Of a stretch of 64,000 nt of DNA, positions 1 to 24,417 are shown piece by piece. The notes under the pieces were generated by a model. It saw only the letters and a list, made by a program, of their open reading frames with translations. It did no database searches and was not told the origin of the DNA. A program made the translations under genes and the position numbers. Location of the stretch: positions 8,128,559 to 8,192,558 of the forward strand of contig OZ036007.1 of NCBI GenBank assembly GCA_964035015.1. The letters are read 5' to 3'. Source of the stretch: Corallium rubrum (taxonomy: Eukaryota > Cnidaria > Anthozoa > Scleralcyonacea > Coralliidae). Positions within the stretch are counted from its first letter, which is position 1. The number at the start of each line of letters is the position of its first letter.

Positions 1-485
1 GTTAGACATGTGGATAATGCCCAGCCAACCATAGCCTTCCAGAGGATTCCTAGCTTTGATGAGTAAAATCAATCCGGTGTTAGACACAGCAAAATAAACT
101 AACTAATGTGGCACACAGACTTCACCCAACATGAAAACGTTACCCTGAGTTTCCTGTTAAAGATGGTTAGTATATACCTGTACCAGTTTACCATTCCAAG
201 GCACCTGGTCTGAACAGCTGGCCATATTAATAACTACACCATTCTATAAGATGTCTAATTATACGATCTGGGGTATTTTAAATTACTAAATAAATTACTA
301 GCTCTTTTCCTTCACCTTTTAGAGCCATATAAACTAGGGGAATATTCCCTTATACAGTTTACTGCTTGTACTTGGACCTCAGGGAAAAACCACATGCTCG
401 CAATAGTATCGTTGCTATGGTACTTAGTTAATTGCGACATTCGAGCAAATTAGAACAAACAAAATGTACCAATTAAGTAACTTAC
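1..485. other. Intron 1 of sulfatase copy A (partial)
   Basis: No coding sequence seen. Following the exon at 486-900 on the minus strand, this stretch is the start of the first intron. Positions about 10-90 resemble a short dispersed repeat with a 'gatgagtaaaatca' core that recurs in variant form near 7.0, 28.9, 35.5, 47.1, 49-49.8 and 50.4 kb. Confidence 0.6.
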
Positions 486-900
486 TTGTCCTGTAACCAG
501 TTTCTTGTAAAACTTTACCAAACGTTGTCTCATTGCTTGGCAGACCTCCAGAAGAGGCGAGATTAGAGAATACGCGTATTTCACCTGGCTCCGAAGCAAT
601 CCCTGAACGTATTGCATAACGTCCTGTTAGCATAGCCGCACGGCTTGGGCTACATATCGACTCCGGGGCAAGATTGTGGTTGAGTTTCGCTCCCATCGAC
701 GCCAACCTGTCAACGTTTGGTGTCTTAATTGTATCATTGCCAAAACATCCGATGTCTCCAATGCCGAGATCGTCGACCAAAAACACGACGAAGTTTGGCT
801 TTTTACCCGATGCGCCACCAGAGGCAGGTTTGGAGATATTTTCAAGCGAGGTCACCTCACAGGAAAGAAATGCTAGGACAATTAAATTGACTGCCCACAT
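486..900 (-). CDS. Steryl-sulfatase/arylsulfatase-like, copy A, first exon (partial gene)
   Basis: This is the N-terminal exon of a sulfatase, an enzyme family that hydrolyses sulfate esters in the ER/lysosome/secretory route. The ATG at 900-898 opens a hydrophobic signal peptide (WAVNLIVLAFLSC), followed by the sulfatase start [15 protein letters not shown] with the calcium-binding Asp pair. The motif CSPSRAAMLTGR follows; its Cys is the C-x-P-x-R residue converted to formylglycine. The exon ends at a GTAAG donor in phase 1, the same position and phase as exon 1 of copy B at 8836-9286, so the two are tandem paralogues. The rest lies beyond the left edge. Substrate cannot be judged from one exon; nothing in it is broken. 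Confidence 0.85.
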
Positions 901-1004
901 CGCTGCATTTAATAGTTGGTAATATTGCAGGGTGTATTGTCGTAGAGAATTTGTGGTCTAATTCAGCATCTACGCCCAATGGTCCAGACTGGAACTGTGG
1001 AAGA

Positions 1005-1377
1005 TGGATGAGCTCAGGGACGTAGCCAGGGGGGGAGCCGCGGCTCCCCCCTTTTGATATAAAACAACAGACATGTAACTACAAAACTGATGCAATTGAT
1101 TTGTGTCAGGAAATAAACTGTAAACAGTGTATTCAATCTACTGAGTGTATGCATTTTGAGTATCTATGTGACGTTTGCATGTTTTGAGTATTTTATATGA
1201 CGTTTTTTAACCTTTAGAGTCTGTAAAATCTTCCTCCAAAAGCCAGGAAATGGCATTTCAGCGACTCTCGATTTCAAAATTTCCCGGGGGAGCAGGCCCC
1301 CAGACCCCCTAAAAATTTATTTTGACTTCGGCTCCCCCCCCCCTTTCAAAATCCTGGCTACGTCCCTGGATGAGCTC
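1005..1377. mobile_element. MITE, ACGTAGCC-terminus family, copy 1
   Basis: Element 1016-1366 has inverted ends AGGGACGTAGCC / GGCTACGTCCC with G-rich and C-rich subterminal runs. It is flanked by an 11-bp direct duplication TGGATGAGCTC at 1005-1015 and 1367-1377. No coding capacity. A second full copy lies inverted at 8347-8712, and a decayed relative at about 37578-37790. The 9-11 bp target duplication fits a Mutator-like (MULE) non-autonomous element; that class is inferred. Confidence 0.85.
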
Positions 1378-1442
1378 TCCCATAATGCTTCATAGATTGG
1401 AATTAGATAGTCATTGCAACACTCAGAAAGAAAAATGAGGGG

Positions 1443-1663
1443 TGACATAATTAAACTTATATTGGGTTGCCTGTGGTATTCGAGCCCGCAGTCGAAAAGG
1501 TCAGCTCTTGCCCATATAAGGGCATTTATAAGGCTCGTCTGGACCTCCATTTTGTATTTTATTTTATACTTCGTTAACTACATGTTTGTCATGCTTGGGT
1601 TTTAAGTTGAATAAAGCCTATTTAGTGTTGTCCATTTAATCAAGCCTACTTATGGTTCCGACA
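1443..1663 (+). repeat. 5' LTR of Ty3/gypsy element
   Basis: 221-bp direct repeat, TG...CA, identical by eye to 5313-5533. It contains TATA-like boxes (catataag near 1513, tttataag near 1526) and an AATAAA at 1610-1615. It is preceded by the 5-bp target duplication AGGGG (1438-1442). I could not identify a convincing tRNA primer-binding site just after it. Confidence 0.95.
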
Positions 1664-1682
1664 ATTTATTCAACTTAAACCA

Positions 1683-4600
1683 ATGGAAACTCTACTCAAG
1701 CCAGCTCGACTCGTCTTGGATCCTAATTCGCCCTCGGCTGCTAAAGAATGGAAGCATTGGCATAAAACCTTCACTAACTTCATTTCTGAATGTGGTGAAA
1801 GGGCTCCTGATAAATTCAGAACTCTTGTGAACTATGTATCACATGATATTTATGATTATATTGAGGATTGTACTGACTATGATTCAGCACTGGAGGTATT
1901 AAATCAATTGTTCATCAAAACGCCAAACGAAATATTTGCTCGACACTTGCTTGCAACAAGACGACAGAAATCTGGTGAAACTCTTACAGAGTTCCTTCAA
2001 GAGCTTCGAAAACTCAGCAAGAATTGTAATCTCAAGGATGTTACCGCTGAGCAATATCGTGAGGAATTGGTTCGTGATTCTTTTATTAATGGTCTACTAT
2101 CTCCATTAATTCGCCAACGACTTCTAGAGAACAGTCAATTAGATTTGAAAACCGCCTTTGACCAGGCCAATGCCTTAGACTTAGCACAGAAGAACGCTGA
2201 AACATATGCTATGCCTAACATTCCTACAGCTGCAGCGGTGGCCATTCCCTTAGCAGAACAGACCATTGGAGTTCCTGACCCTCCTCTTGCTGCAACTTTT
2301 ACATCGAAGAAGTGCTATTTCTGTGGTAATTCCATTCACAGTAGAAGAAATTGTCCAGCACAAAACTCTCTGTGTGACAACTGTGGCAAAAAGGGACATT
2401 ATGCTAAAGTATGTAAGTCGAAAGCCACTACAAGCACTACTGCTTCAATGTTTTCACCTGCTCTTTGTTCAATCGTTGCTGCATGTCCAGAGAGTCTAAT
2501 GCAAGCCTCTGTGAAGGTCTCAGTCTGTGGGAATGTTTTGACAGCGCTCCTCGATTCTGGAAGTTCTGACAGCTTCATAAGTGAAAGTGTGGCCAAACAA
2601 CTGCATTTCAATATCCATCCGTCGACACAAAATATATCTATGGCCCTCACCTCCCTCAAGACGCATGTTATTGGTCACTGTTTTGTGGACATCAATCTTA
2701 ATCAACATGTCTACTCATCTATTCGTCTGGGTGTACTTAAAGATCTTTGTAGTGACATTATTCTCGGTCAGGATTTCCAAAAAGAGCACAAGAGTGTCAC
2801 AATCGAATTTGGTGGTACTAAACCAGAGTTGATAATTCCAAGGTTTACACCGGTCTGTGGCCTCACTGCAGCCTCACTTGATGAACCATCTCTATTTGCA
2901 AATCTTCTTCCCGGCTGTAAACCTATTGCAAGTAAATCAAGGCGTTTCAGCAAGGAGGACCAGGATTTTATACAACAAGAGATCACTAAGCTTCATTCGG
3001 AAGGGATTATTGAGCCCAGCTCATCGCCTTGGAGAGCACAAGTTGTTGTCGTCAAGGATCCATCAAACCGGCATAAGAAGCGGCTCTGCATAGACTATTC
3101 GCAGACCATCAATCAGTACACAGAGCTTGATGCCTACCCTCTTCCACGGATCGACGACATGGTCAACAACCTTGCAGGCTATAAAGTTTACTCGACATTT
3201 GATCTTAAAAGTGCTTATCATCAGGTGCCAATAAAAGAGACTGATCGGAAATATACTGGATTTGAAGCTAATGGAAAACTCTACCACTTCCGTCGCATAC
3301 CTTTTGGAGTTACAAATGGTGTTGCTGTTTTTCAGAGGGCAATGGACAGGTTCGTTGAAGAGGAAGAACTCAAAGATACATTTCCATATCTGGATAATAT
3401 AACAGTGGCAGGGCGTGATCAAAAGGAACATGATGAAAATGTTCAGAAATTCCATGAAGCAGTCCAGCGCAGGAAGCTTACTCTTAATGAAAGCAAATCT
3501 GTGGAATCCAAGGCATCTATTAATATACTTGGATACGGTGTTGGTAATGGTGTAATTACTCCTGACCAGGAAAGACTACGCCCCCTCCAAGAGTTCTCTC
3601 CTCCAGAAAATGCCCGCTCCCTCCGTAGGGTGATTGGCATGTTTGCTTACTACGCAAAGTGGATACCAAACTTCTCGGACAAGATAAAGCCTTTGACGCA
3701 GACTACAACCTTCCCATTGGATGCAAATGCCTTAGCTGCATTCAACATGCTCAAGAAGGAACTCGAGAAAGCAACTCTTCACTCCATAGATGAAAGCCTC
3801 CCCTTTGTGGTCGAATGTGATGCTTCAGAAGTTGCTCTCTCTGCTACATTAAACCAGGGTGGTCGGCCTGTTGCCTTCATGTCCAGAACACTCCAAAGCA
3901 GTGAATTACACTATCCCGCAGTTGAAAAGGAGGCAATGGCTATCATAGAAGCAGTCCGTAAGTGGCGGCATTTTCTTGCTGGTCGTCACTTTACACTCAA
4001 GACTGATCAACGCTCAGTGGCCTTCATGTTCGACAGCAGGAAACGGACAAAGATTAAGAACAACAAGATTCAAGACTGGCGACTTGAGTTAGCTTCTTTC
4101 AGCTATATGGTGAGGTATCGACCAGGCAAGGAAAACGTTGCCCCAGATTCATTTACACGTGCATTCACTGCTTCCATGTCGACGACCAATCTCATCGAAA
4201 TCCATGCAGCGCTGTGTCATCCTGGTGTGACTCGATTGCTACACTTCGTGAGGTCTAAAAATCTTCCATACTCCACTGAAGAAGTCAAGAAAGTATGTTC
4301 ATCATGTAGAATTTGTGCAGAACTCAAGCCTCAGTTTTATCGTCCACAGCCCGGAGTCCTTATCAAGGCCACGCAGCCCATGGAGCGACTTAGCATCGAT
4401 TTCAAGGGGCCTCTATCTACTGCATCTCGCAACGCATACATACTCACTGTGGTGGATGAGTATTCGCGTTTTCCGTTTGCATTTCCATGTCCAAATATGC
4501 ATTCATCGACGGTCATCAAGTGCCTTGATCAGATATTTACTCTCTGTGGCATGCCTAACTACATTCACTCAGACCGTGGCACTTCCTTTCTTTCACGAGA

Positions 4601-5255
4601 ACTCAAGGAATACCTATCGCAACGGGGAATAGCAACGAGCAAAACTACACCTTACCATCCAATCGGAAATGGCCAGGTTGAACGATACAATGGTATCATC
4701 TGGAAGGCTGTTCGTCTTGCTCTTAAGTCAGCTAATCTGCCTGACTCACAATGGGAACTCGTGCTTCCAGATGCTCTCCACTCCATAAGGTCACTTCTCT
4801 CTACTTCCACTAATACGACTCCACACGAGAGGTTCTTCAACTTTCAGCGTCGCTCATCACATGGTGCATCATTGCCATCATGGCTGTATTCTTCGGGGCC
4901 AGTTCTGTTACGCCGGTTTGTTCGAACAAGTAAGAATGATCCACTTGTGGACCAAGTAGAACTAACAGATGTCAATCCAACCTATGCACGTGTGAGATAC
5001 ATGGATGGTAGAGAATCGACCGTTTCTCTCCGTGATCTGGCTCCATGTCCGTCCACTCCCAGGCAGAACAGAACGCCGGAGGTCCTTCCAAATCCTATCA
5101 GTAACAGTGTTGAAGATGAAGAGTCGACTATGACACCGACTTCTCTTTCTGATCCTGAACAAGATCTAACGACCCAGGTGCCTGAACCTCATCCAACGAC
5201 TCAATTGAGACGTTCCACTCGAGAAGTTAAACCACCATCTCGTTATGGTTGGTAG
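1683..5255 (+). CDS. Gag-Pol polyprotein of Ty3/gypsy retrotransposon
   Basis: A 1190-residue single frame encodes all parts needed for copy-and-paste transposition. Order: gag-like helical domain (about residues 10-170); two CCHC zinc knuckles (about 210-245: CYFCGNSIHSRRNC and CDNCGKKGHYAKVC); aspartic protease with LLDSGSSDSF (about 288) and ILGQDF; reverse transcriptase with active-site box YLDNITVAG (about 569); RNase H (VECDAS, E in HYPAVEKEA, LKTDQRS); integrase with HHCC zinc finger and DDE residues in SIDFKGPL, HSDRGTSF and GQVERYNG; C-terminal tail ending RYGW. No envelope or chromodomain seen. Gag and pol share one frame without a stop or frameshift. The RT box reads YLDN rather than the usual YxDD, with a similarly altered IPFGVTNGVAVFQ box. 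I recall this variant from related animal elements, so it is probably a clade feature rather than damage. Confidence 0.95.
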   Translation: METLLKPARLVLDPNSPSAAKEWKHWHKTFTNFISECGERAPDKFRTLVNYVSHDIYDYIEDCTDYDSALEVLNQLFIKTPNEIFARHLLATRRQKSGETLTEFLQELRKLSKNCNLKDVTAEQYREELVRDSFINGLLSPLIRQRLLENSQLDLKTAFDQANALDLAQKNAETYAMPNIPTAAAVAIPLAEQTIGVPDPPLAATFTSKKCYFCGNSIHSRRNCPAQNSLCDNCGKKGHYAKVCKSKATTSTTASMFSPALCSIVAACPESLMQASVKVSVCGNVLTALLDSGSSDSFISESVAKQLHFNIHPSTQNISMALTSLKTHVIGHCFVDINLNQHVYSSIRLGVLKDLCSDIILGQDFQKEHKSVTIEFGGTKPELIIPRFTPVCGLTAASLDEPSLFANLLPGCKPIASKSRRFSKEDQDFIQQEITKLHSEGIIEPSSSPWRAQVVVVKDPSNRHKKRLCIDYSQTINQYTELDAYPLPRIDDMVNNLAGYKVYSTFDLKSAYHQVPIKETDRKYTGFEANGKLYHFRRIPFGVTNGVAVFQRAMDRFVEEEELKDTFPYLDNITVAGRDQKEHDENVQKFHEAVQRRKLTLNESKSVESKASINILGYGVGNGVITPDQERLRPLQEFSPPENARSLRRVIGMFAYYAKWIPNFSDKIKPLTQTTTFPLDANALAAFNMLKKELEKATLHSIDESLPFVVECDASEVALSATLNQGGRPVAFMSRTLQSSELHYPAVEKEAMAIIEAVRKWRHFLAGRHFTLKTDQRSVAFMFDSRKRTKIKNNKIQDWRLELASFSYMVRYRPGKENVAPDSFTRAFTASMSTTNLIEIHAALCHPGVTRLLHFVRSKNLPYSTEEVKKVCSSCRICAELKPQFYRPQPGVLIKATQPMERLSIDFKGPLSTASRNAYILTVVDEYSRFPFAFPCPNMHSSTVIKCLDQIFTLCGMPNYIHSDRGTSFLSRELKEYLSQRGIATSKTTPYHPIGNGQVERYNGIIWKAVRLALKSANLPDSQWELVLPDALHSIRSLLSTSTNTTPHERFFNFQRRSSHGASLPSWLYSSGPVLLRRFVRTSKNDPLVDQVELTDVNPTYARVRYMDGRESTVSLRDLAPCPSTPRQNRTPEVLPNPISNSVEDEESTMTPTSLSDPEQDLTTQVPEPHPTTQLRRSTREVKPPSRYGW

Positions 5256-5312
5256 AACCCTGCGAACTGTAACTTTAATTAACTGTTAGTTAGAACTTCT
5301 AGGAAGGAAAAA

Positions 5313-5533
5313 TGACATAATTAAACTTATATTGGGTTGCCTGTGGTATTCGAGCCCGCAGTCGAAAAGGTCAGCTCTTGCCCATATAAGGGCATTTATA
5401 AGGCTCGTCTGGACCTCCATTTTGTATTTTATTTTATACTTCGTTAACTACATGTTTGTCATGCTTGGGTTTTAAGTTGAATAAAGCCTATTTAGTGTTG
5501 TCCATTTAATCAAGCCTACTTATGGTTCCGACA
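5313..5533 (+). repeat. 3' LTR of Ty3/gypsy element
   Basis: 221 bp, line-for-line identical to the LTR at 1443-1663, preceded by a purine-rich tract and followed by AGGGG at 5534-5538. Confidence 0.95.
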
Positions 5534-5714
5534 AGGGGTTTACACTAAGCCAATCATAATAATATTCATATTCTTAAGGAACTACAATTACAAGTAATTA
5601 AGTGCCAAAGTTGGTTATTGGTGTTCTGCATATGATTATATGTACAGCTGCAATGCATGCTAATGAGTATTCTATATTATTTTATAGTATTCTACTTGTA
5701 ACTTGAGGAGCAAA

Positions 5715-6240
5715 TTTGACATCTGTGGTAAAGGTGCATTGTGCGTGGGGGAAGTTTAAAGAGTTGTCTGGGTTCCTGACAGGGAAGAAAGTGTCATTAA
5801 AGCAAAATGGAAGCTGTATGTGATGTGTGAGGAGTGCTATGGTGTATGGAAGTGAGACATGGGCCATGACTGCAAAGCAGAGGAGGAGATTGGAGTGGAC
5901 AGAGATGAGGATGGTGCAATGGATGTGTGGTGTATCGCAACAGGATACTGAGTGCAGAGCTGAGGGAAAGAATGGGGATTGAGTTGCTGTCTGATGTCAT
6001 AAAGTGGAACCGGTTGAGATGGTGGAAACATGTGCTGTGGAAAGACGATGGTGACTGGGTGAAGAAGAGCATGTTGCTCGAGGTGGAAGGTACAAGAGGA
6101 CTCGGGGATGACATGGAGTCAGTTGGTGGAAAAGGGATATGAGAGAGTGTGGGTTGAAAAGGGAGGATGCTCCGGAGTGAGAGAATTAAGTGGAGGAAAC
6201 TGCTGTGGGAAGCTGCCAGCTAACCCCTGTGTAAGTGGGG
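5715..6240 (+). pseudogene. Decayed non-LTR retrotransposon 3' end
   Basis: Fragments of protein resembling the C-terminal region of LINE reverse transcriptase ORFs: YGSETWAMTAKQRRRLEW (near 5840-5900, one frame) continues in another frame as NRILSAELRERMGIELLSD, then RLRWWKHVLW, near 5930-6050. A frameshift separates the parts and there is no RT catalytic core, so this is a dead 3' remnant. Clade cannot be set. It lies between the 3' LTR and the 3' end of sulfatase B. Confidence 0.7.
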
Positions 6241-6268
6241 AAAATGGCTGTAAAAATGATTGTTTTTG

Positions 6269-6274
6269 TTTATT
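6269..6274 (-). terminator. Polyadenylation signal of sulfatase B
   Basis: Minus-strand AATAAA about 26 bases after the sulfatase B stop codon (6302-6300); sensible spacing for a very short 3' UTR. Confidence 0.55.
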
Positions 6275-6299
6275 TTACTTGTAACTAATAATTTTAACT

Positions 6300-9286
6300 T
6301 CAAGATTCTGAGCAGGAACAAAAAGGAAAATTACAACATGGTTGGAGATGAGGGTTCCACCAAGCGTTCGGGTAACCAAGTTGTTTTGGAACTGGTCTTA
6401 TTCCAAGCTGATGTTTCTTCATAGCTTCTGTCATCTTAATTATGATATCTCGATGTGCTTCAGTTGATGTATCCAGTGGTTGTTGTTCATAAGGATCATT
6501 GCTGATATCATAGAGTAATGGTGGATCATGGACATTGACACTTTCTCCAAAGCAAAGACATATCTGAGTCTGGGGGCATTCTTCTTTCCCTGGAGCCCAT
6601 TTTGGAGTCATAAAGTGAGCCTTCCATGTGACATGTCCAGTTCGAGGTCGATATCTTACTGCGTGGATTGCACTGCCACAGTAATGGAACATGAACTCGT
6701 GAGGAGACACCAACTGTTCTTGGGTCAATAATGGAAGAATATTCTTTCCATCAATTGCTCGATCACTTGGAATACTCGCACCAGCAACCTCTGCCATTGT
6801 TGTGAAAATGTCCATGGTGTTTGTTGGTTCATTGATTACAACTCCAGGAGGAATATGATCTTTCCACATTGCAACTGTTGGAACACGAATACCACCCTCC
6901 CAGCTTTGACTTTTTCCTATAAGAGAATAAACTATTGGTAAATTAAGCTATTCTTTAAAGTAAAAACTTTATAAAATGGCTTCTGCCTAGGATGTGCAAG
7001 GGTTAATCTCCCTTTGACGAGTAAAATCGTCTGGTCAGTTAGACTCAAGGTAAAACAATAAAGGGGCCATTTTGGGCTGGTTCAGGCAGGAATGGGTTAA
7101 CCTATATGCTGCCATGGACGTGAAATACCATGTATTTTTGTGTTTTACACACCACAATTTCTTTCACCTTACCTCCACGATACTGGCCTTTCCACCCTCC
7201 ATGGTATTCTCCTGAGGACATAACTTCTTCCAGATGAGGACCGTGATCTGATGTAAAATAAACAAAAGTTTTATCCAAAATATTTAAGTCTTCAAGGGTT
7301 GAGATAATCTGCCCTACACTCCAATCCATTTCTTCTACATTGTCACCATAACGACCATGGACACTGTGTCCATTGAACTTAGGAGATGTGAACAAGGCTG
7401 TGTGAACTTTGACATAAGACATGAAGAGAAGAAAAGGTTGGTGTTTATAATTTTGAATAAAATGCTTTCCTTCATTGGTGAACTTTACAGTCAAGTTTTC
7501 TAAGACAACAGGTTGCTCGACGACTTCAAATCCACGCATAAGAATGCACACTGATCTGGAAAGCATCATCTGTAGAATGCTGGTCACTGCAATGAGGCTT
7601 ACCACAGCAACAGTTACGTATATCAAAGCGGATTTCTTTGATAAAACTGTAGTGTACACTAAAGCAATTCCAAAGATCATATTAGCTATGAGGAATGGAA
7701 ATAAAGAGTGCTGCAGTTCCCATACGATAGGTATTACAGACTCATCCGTTCCAGAACCACAATCACGCAGGTTTGTCAGAGGTAAACCGTAAAACTCATC
7801 AAAGCCCATATTTAGTGGATGATGACAATGATCTTTACTGCTGTTGCAGTTTAATCCAAGATGCCATTTGCCAAGCATGCCTAGAAAATATTACATGACT
7901 GTATAAATTGTATGCCAGGCAAAAGATATACATGCATCTGACAGGCCTATTGAGGGCTCTGATGTGCAGCCTGGGGCCAGGCTGAATTGAATCTTAGTTC
8001 ATGATCATCACCTTGGTTTTCTTTGATGTACTGCAGTTGTTTATTTGTAATAATTACTCCCAATGACACATAAATCAAGTTAAATTAACTTGATTTATGC
8101 GTAGTTGGGAAAATAAGGGTTTAACTTAATCAATGGTCACAAATGTGATAAAGGATTTATCGATCATCACGATTGAAGTGCATTTTAGACAACCTCTGTC
8201 AGATAATGAATGCCAGTATCTGAAAATGTGCCTTAAAGGCTGTTTCCATTACGTCTGCTTTGCCTGTGTGTGGAAAGTGCATTGTTGATCATGAGTTTGC
8301 TTTAGAAGTTGAAAATTTCCAACTTTCAAAGCCAGATCCACCCACCAGGCACGTAGTCAGGATTTTGAAAGGGGGGGAGCTGAAATAAAAAATTTTTTTA
8401 GGGGGGTCTGGGGGCATGCCCCCCCCCCAGGAAATTTTGAAATCGAGAGTCGCTGAAATGCCATTTCCTGGCTTTTGAAGGAAGATTTTACAGACTCTAA
8501 AGGTTAAAAAACATCATATAAAATACTCAAAACAGGCAAACGTCACATAGATACTCAAAATGCATACACTCAGTAGATTGAATACACTGTTTACAGTTTA
8601 TTTCCGGACACAATTCATATTGCATCAGTTTTGTAGACTGTAGTTGCATGTCTGCATGTCGTTTTATATGAAAAGGGGGGGGAGCTCCGGCTCCCCCCCT
8701 GGCTACGTCCCTGCCACCCACACGGGCAAAGTGGATGTAATAGATGCTTACCATATCATATACCCTGACACCAACAGTACATCATTTCCATGTAAAAGTG
8801 TTGATTTCTTTCCTATTACAGTAAAATATATATACCTGTTTTATAACCCCTCCCTTGCAACACTTCACCAAAGGTTGTCTCATTACTTGGCAGTCCACCG
8901 GACGCACCAAGATTTACCAGGACAGGAACATCACCAGGGCCCGAAGCCATACCAGAACGCACTGCATAACGACCAGTCAAGGTGGCCGCTCGACTTGGTG
9001 TACAAAGTGACTCTGGGGAAAGATTATGGTTCAATTTCACCCCCATCGATGCCAGTCTATCAATATTTGGCGTCTTAATGGTATCATTACCGAAACAACC
9101 TATATCTCCAATGCCTAGATCATCCACTAAAAAAAACACAAAATTCGGCATCTCTTCACCTCCGACTGAAGATGGTGGTGGAGTATTGGTACCCATCTCA
9201 GGATCTTGGCGGACAGCTAAATACCCCTGAATTACACATAGCAATGAAAAAACACCTAATCTCCAAGATCCAAGAGGTAAAAACAT
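6300..9286 (-). CDS. Steryl-sulfatase/arylsulfatase-like, copy B (complete, 3 exons)
   Basis: Exons 8836-9286, 7173-7880 and 6300-6916 (GT-AG, phases 1 and 1) give 591 residues, close to human steryl sulfatase (583 from memory). It should cleave sulfate esters. Signal peptide [20 protein letters not shown]; calcium-ligand Asp55/Asp56; formylglycine motif CTPSR with Cys95; [19 protein letters not shown]. About residues 210-260 form a hydrophobic hairpin ([17 protein letters not shown], then [19 protein letters not shown]), as in the membrane-anchored STS subgroup. The C-terminus is Cys-rich (CCNFPFCSC). I chose the ATG at 9286; the frame is open upstream to about 9499, but the start of that extension is not ATG and the signal peptide fits 9286. 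The gene is tandem with copy A and head-to-head with LDB1. Intron 1 (7881-8835) holds a MITE; the natural substrate is unknown. Confidence 0.93.
8337..8722. mobile_element. MITE, ACGTAGCC-terminus family, copy 2
   Basis: Element about 8347-8712, in sulfatase B intron 1. It is the reverse-complement relative of 1016-1366 across its whole length. Flanks share CCACCCAC (8338-8345 and about 8714-8721), an imperfect 9-10 bp target duplication. A small palindrome at about 8056-8115 in the same intron is separate. Confidence 0.8.
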
Positions 9287-9973
9287 CTCTAGAGTTGAAA
9301 TAAACGAAAGATCGTTACCAAAAATCTTGTTGTCTTTACATTTTTGAAACCAACAAAGTGACTTCCCCCGGTCGGGTGAATGTACTCTAGGCACATTCAC
9401 CCCCACACCATAATCCTCTATTGTAAACAAGGCGCGTTTGAGGGATTCTCCAAACAAAGATGGCGGCCACGAGACGCTAGGAATAACGAACTTTTTCACT
9501 AGCCATGTTTCTCTCGTTTTAAATACCCCACGATGACACTAATAACCTGATAGTCATCGACTGGTAAGTAACTTTATATTTCCTTTTAAATACTGCTATA
9601 AAAACTGTACGTAAATGGTGTTTTGGGACTAGTTTTAAGGCGACTTCTGGCAGGCTGTAGTCTTCTTAAGTCAGTAGATGTACATTAGATAAGAATTGTT
9701 CTTTTGACCCGGGACGACGAGCCATTGATGGCAACTTGAGGCAACATAATTAAGAAAGGAAAGCGTAATGGGTCTCCGATGTATTGTTTACTTGTTTTTG
9801 ATATAAATCTTCGGCATTTTTGTACGCAAACCTTTTGACTCCATTGTGCCTTTTTTTAGGAGAATCTTCAAAGGCCACGGTGCGGTCTTGTCCAGCGCAC
9901 GGTTACATCCGATTCAAACAAAACCGTCATAAGGGATTTGTCAAGTACTTTTGTCAAAATTGAGCCTCAAAGG
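9287..9973. promoter_or_regulatory. Shared divergent promoter region, sulfatase B / LDB1
   Basis: 687 bp separate the two start codons, which point away from each other. No repeat family was seen here, unlike almost every other spacer in the window. No TATA box is obvious at a defined start; the transcription starts are not visible from sequence. Confidence 0.5.
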
Positions 9974-23429
<13,456 letters not shown>

Positions 23430-24417
23430 ATAAACACATGACAGGAAGTAAGACCTTTTAAGTCTAAAAACAAACACAACTGTCCCGTACGCCTTGTCAG
23501 GTTGAGTCTGGGGTCGTATCCAGTCTCCCCCACCATTTCTGCGCAACTCGATCGCGACAACTTGCAAAAGTTGACCGCTGAACAGTGAAAACGAGGCGGA
23601 GTTTACGACGGGACGGAAGTGGCCAGAAAAACCAAACATTACTGCTGAATTAAGACTATTCTAAGTGCGGGTATTCGAGAACACTCAAACACGTTAGGTT
23701 TTGGAATTTGGACTTAGATTCAGAAAAATTCTCCTGAAAGGTTCGCTTATAATAAACTCCGCAGAATCTGCATCATAGCATATCAAAACGACGTTAAAAC
23801 CAGTGGAAGACTGGTGACGAGATAAGATCGCTAGTATTGGGATCGTTGAGACGGTCAGCTGACTACATCACGTGCGTTCGTAGTGGGTGCCCACAAGCAG
23901 CCCTCATTTTGCCAGCGGTTCAGAAACGAAAGATTACTTAAACCGCTGCCATAAATGAGGTCTGTGTGGACACCTGCAAGGAAAGCTCGTGACGTAATCA
24001 ACTTGCAGCTTCCTTCTGTTTGTTCTTTATGCGTATCCCTTCATGCGATCCCAAGTACCTTAGCGCTGCTAATTCGTACCAGGCTTCAACTCGTTTTCTT
24101 AACGGCATATTTTAAGAACAGTAGAAAAACCGCGCAACTTCAGACTGGAACTTTAAAAATGTCGCGCCACATTTTTCCACTCTGGAATTCAAATTGTTTT
24201 GTGTACAAAAATATCATGATAGTTGACGCCTGCTGAAATACAGAACATCGTTCGTCCAGTTGTTCACTTTCGTACGTTCTTCGTAATTTTAATCGAAATA
24301 TTCAGAATACGCGACGCAACGGGGGATTCATAATTGATGCCTTTGAAAAGGTTTGGTCTCCGACATAAAACTGCCAAATGTCTCAGTGACCTCGTGGTAT
24401 TTCACCGGCGTAACTAT
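23430..24417. other. Convergent intergenic region, LDB1 3' / NHLRC2 3'
   Basis: Contains the LDB1 3' UTR on the plus strand; an AATAAA overlaps the stop (23429-23434) and another lies at 23751-23756. No further gene seen. Bases 23414-23672 are the source of the duplicate at 25160-25411. Confidence 0.65.

Larger units (their letters stand above)
1438..5538 (+). mobile_element. Complete Ty3/gypsy LTR retrotransposon
   Basis: About 4.1 kb with two identical 221-bp LTRs, one uninterrupted gag-pol frame, a purine-rich tract (aggaaggaaaaa) just before the 3' LTR, and perfect AGGGG target duplications at 1438-1442 and 5534-5538. Identical LTRs and an open frame indicate very recent insertion. It landed between sulfatase copies A and B. 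Confidence 0.96.

Noticed and set aside
9287-9499. N-terminal extension of sulfatase B by 71 residues
   Set aside because: The open frame upstream begins with a non-ATG codon and would bury the signal peptide; the ATG at 9286 fits better.
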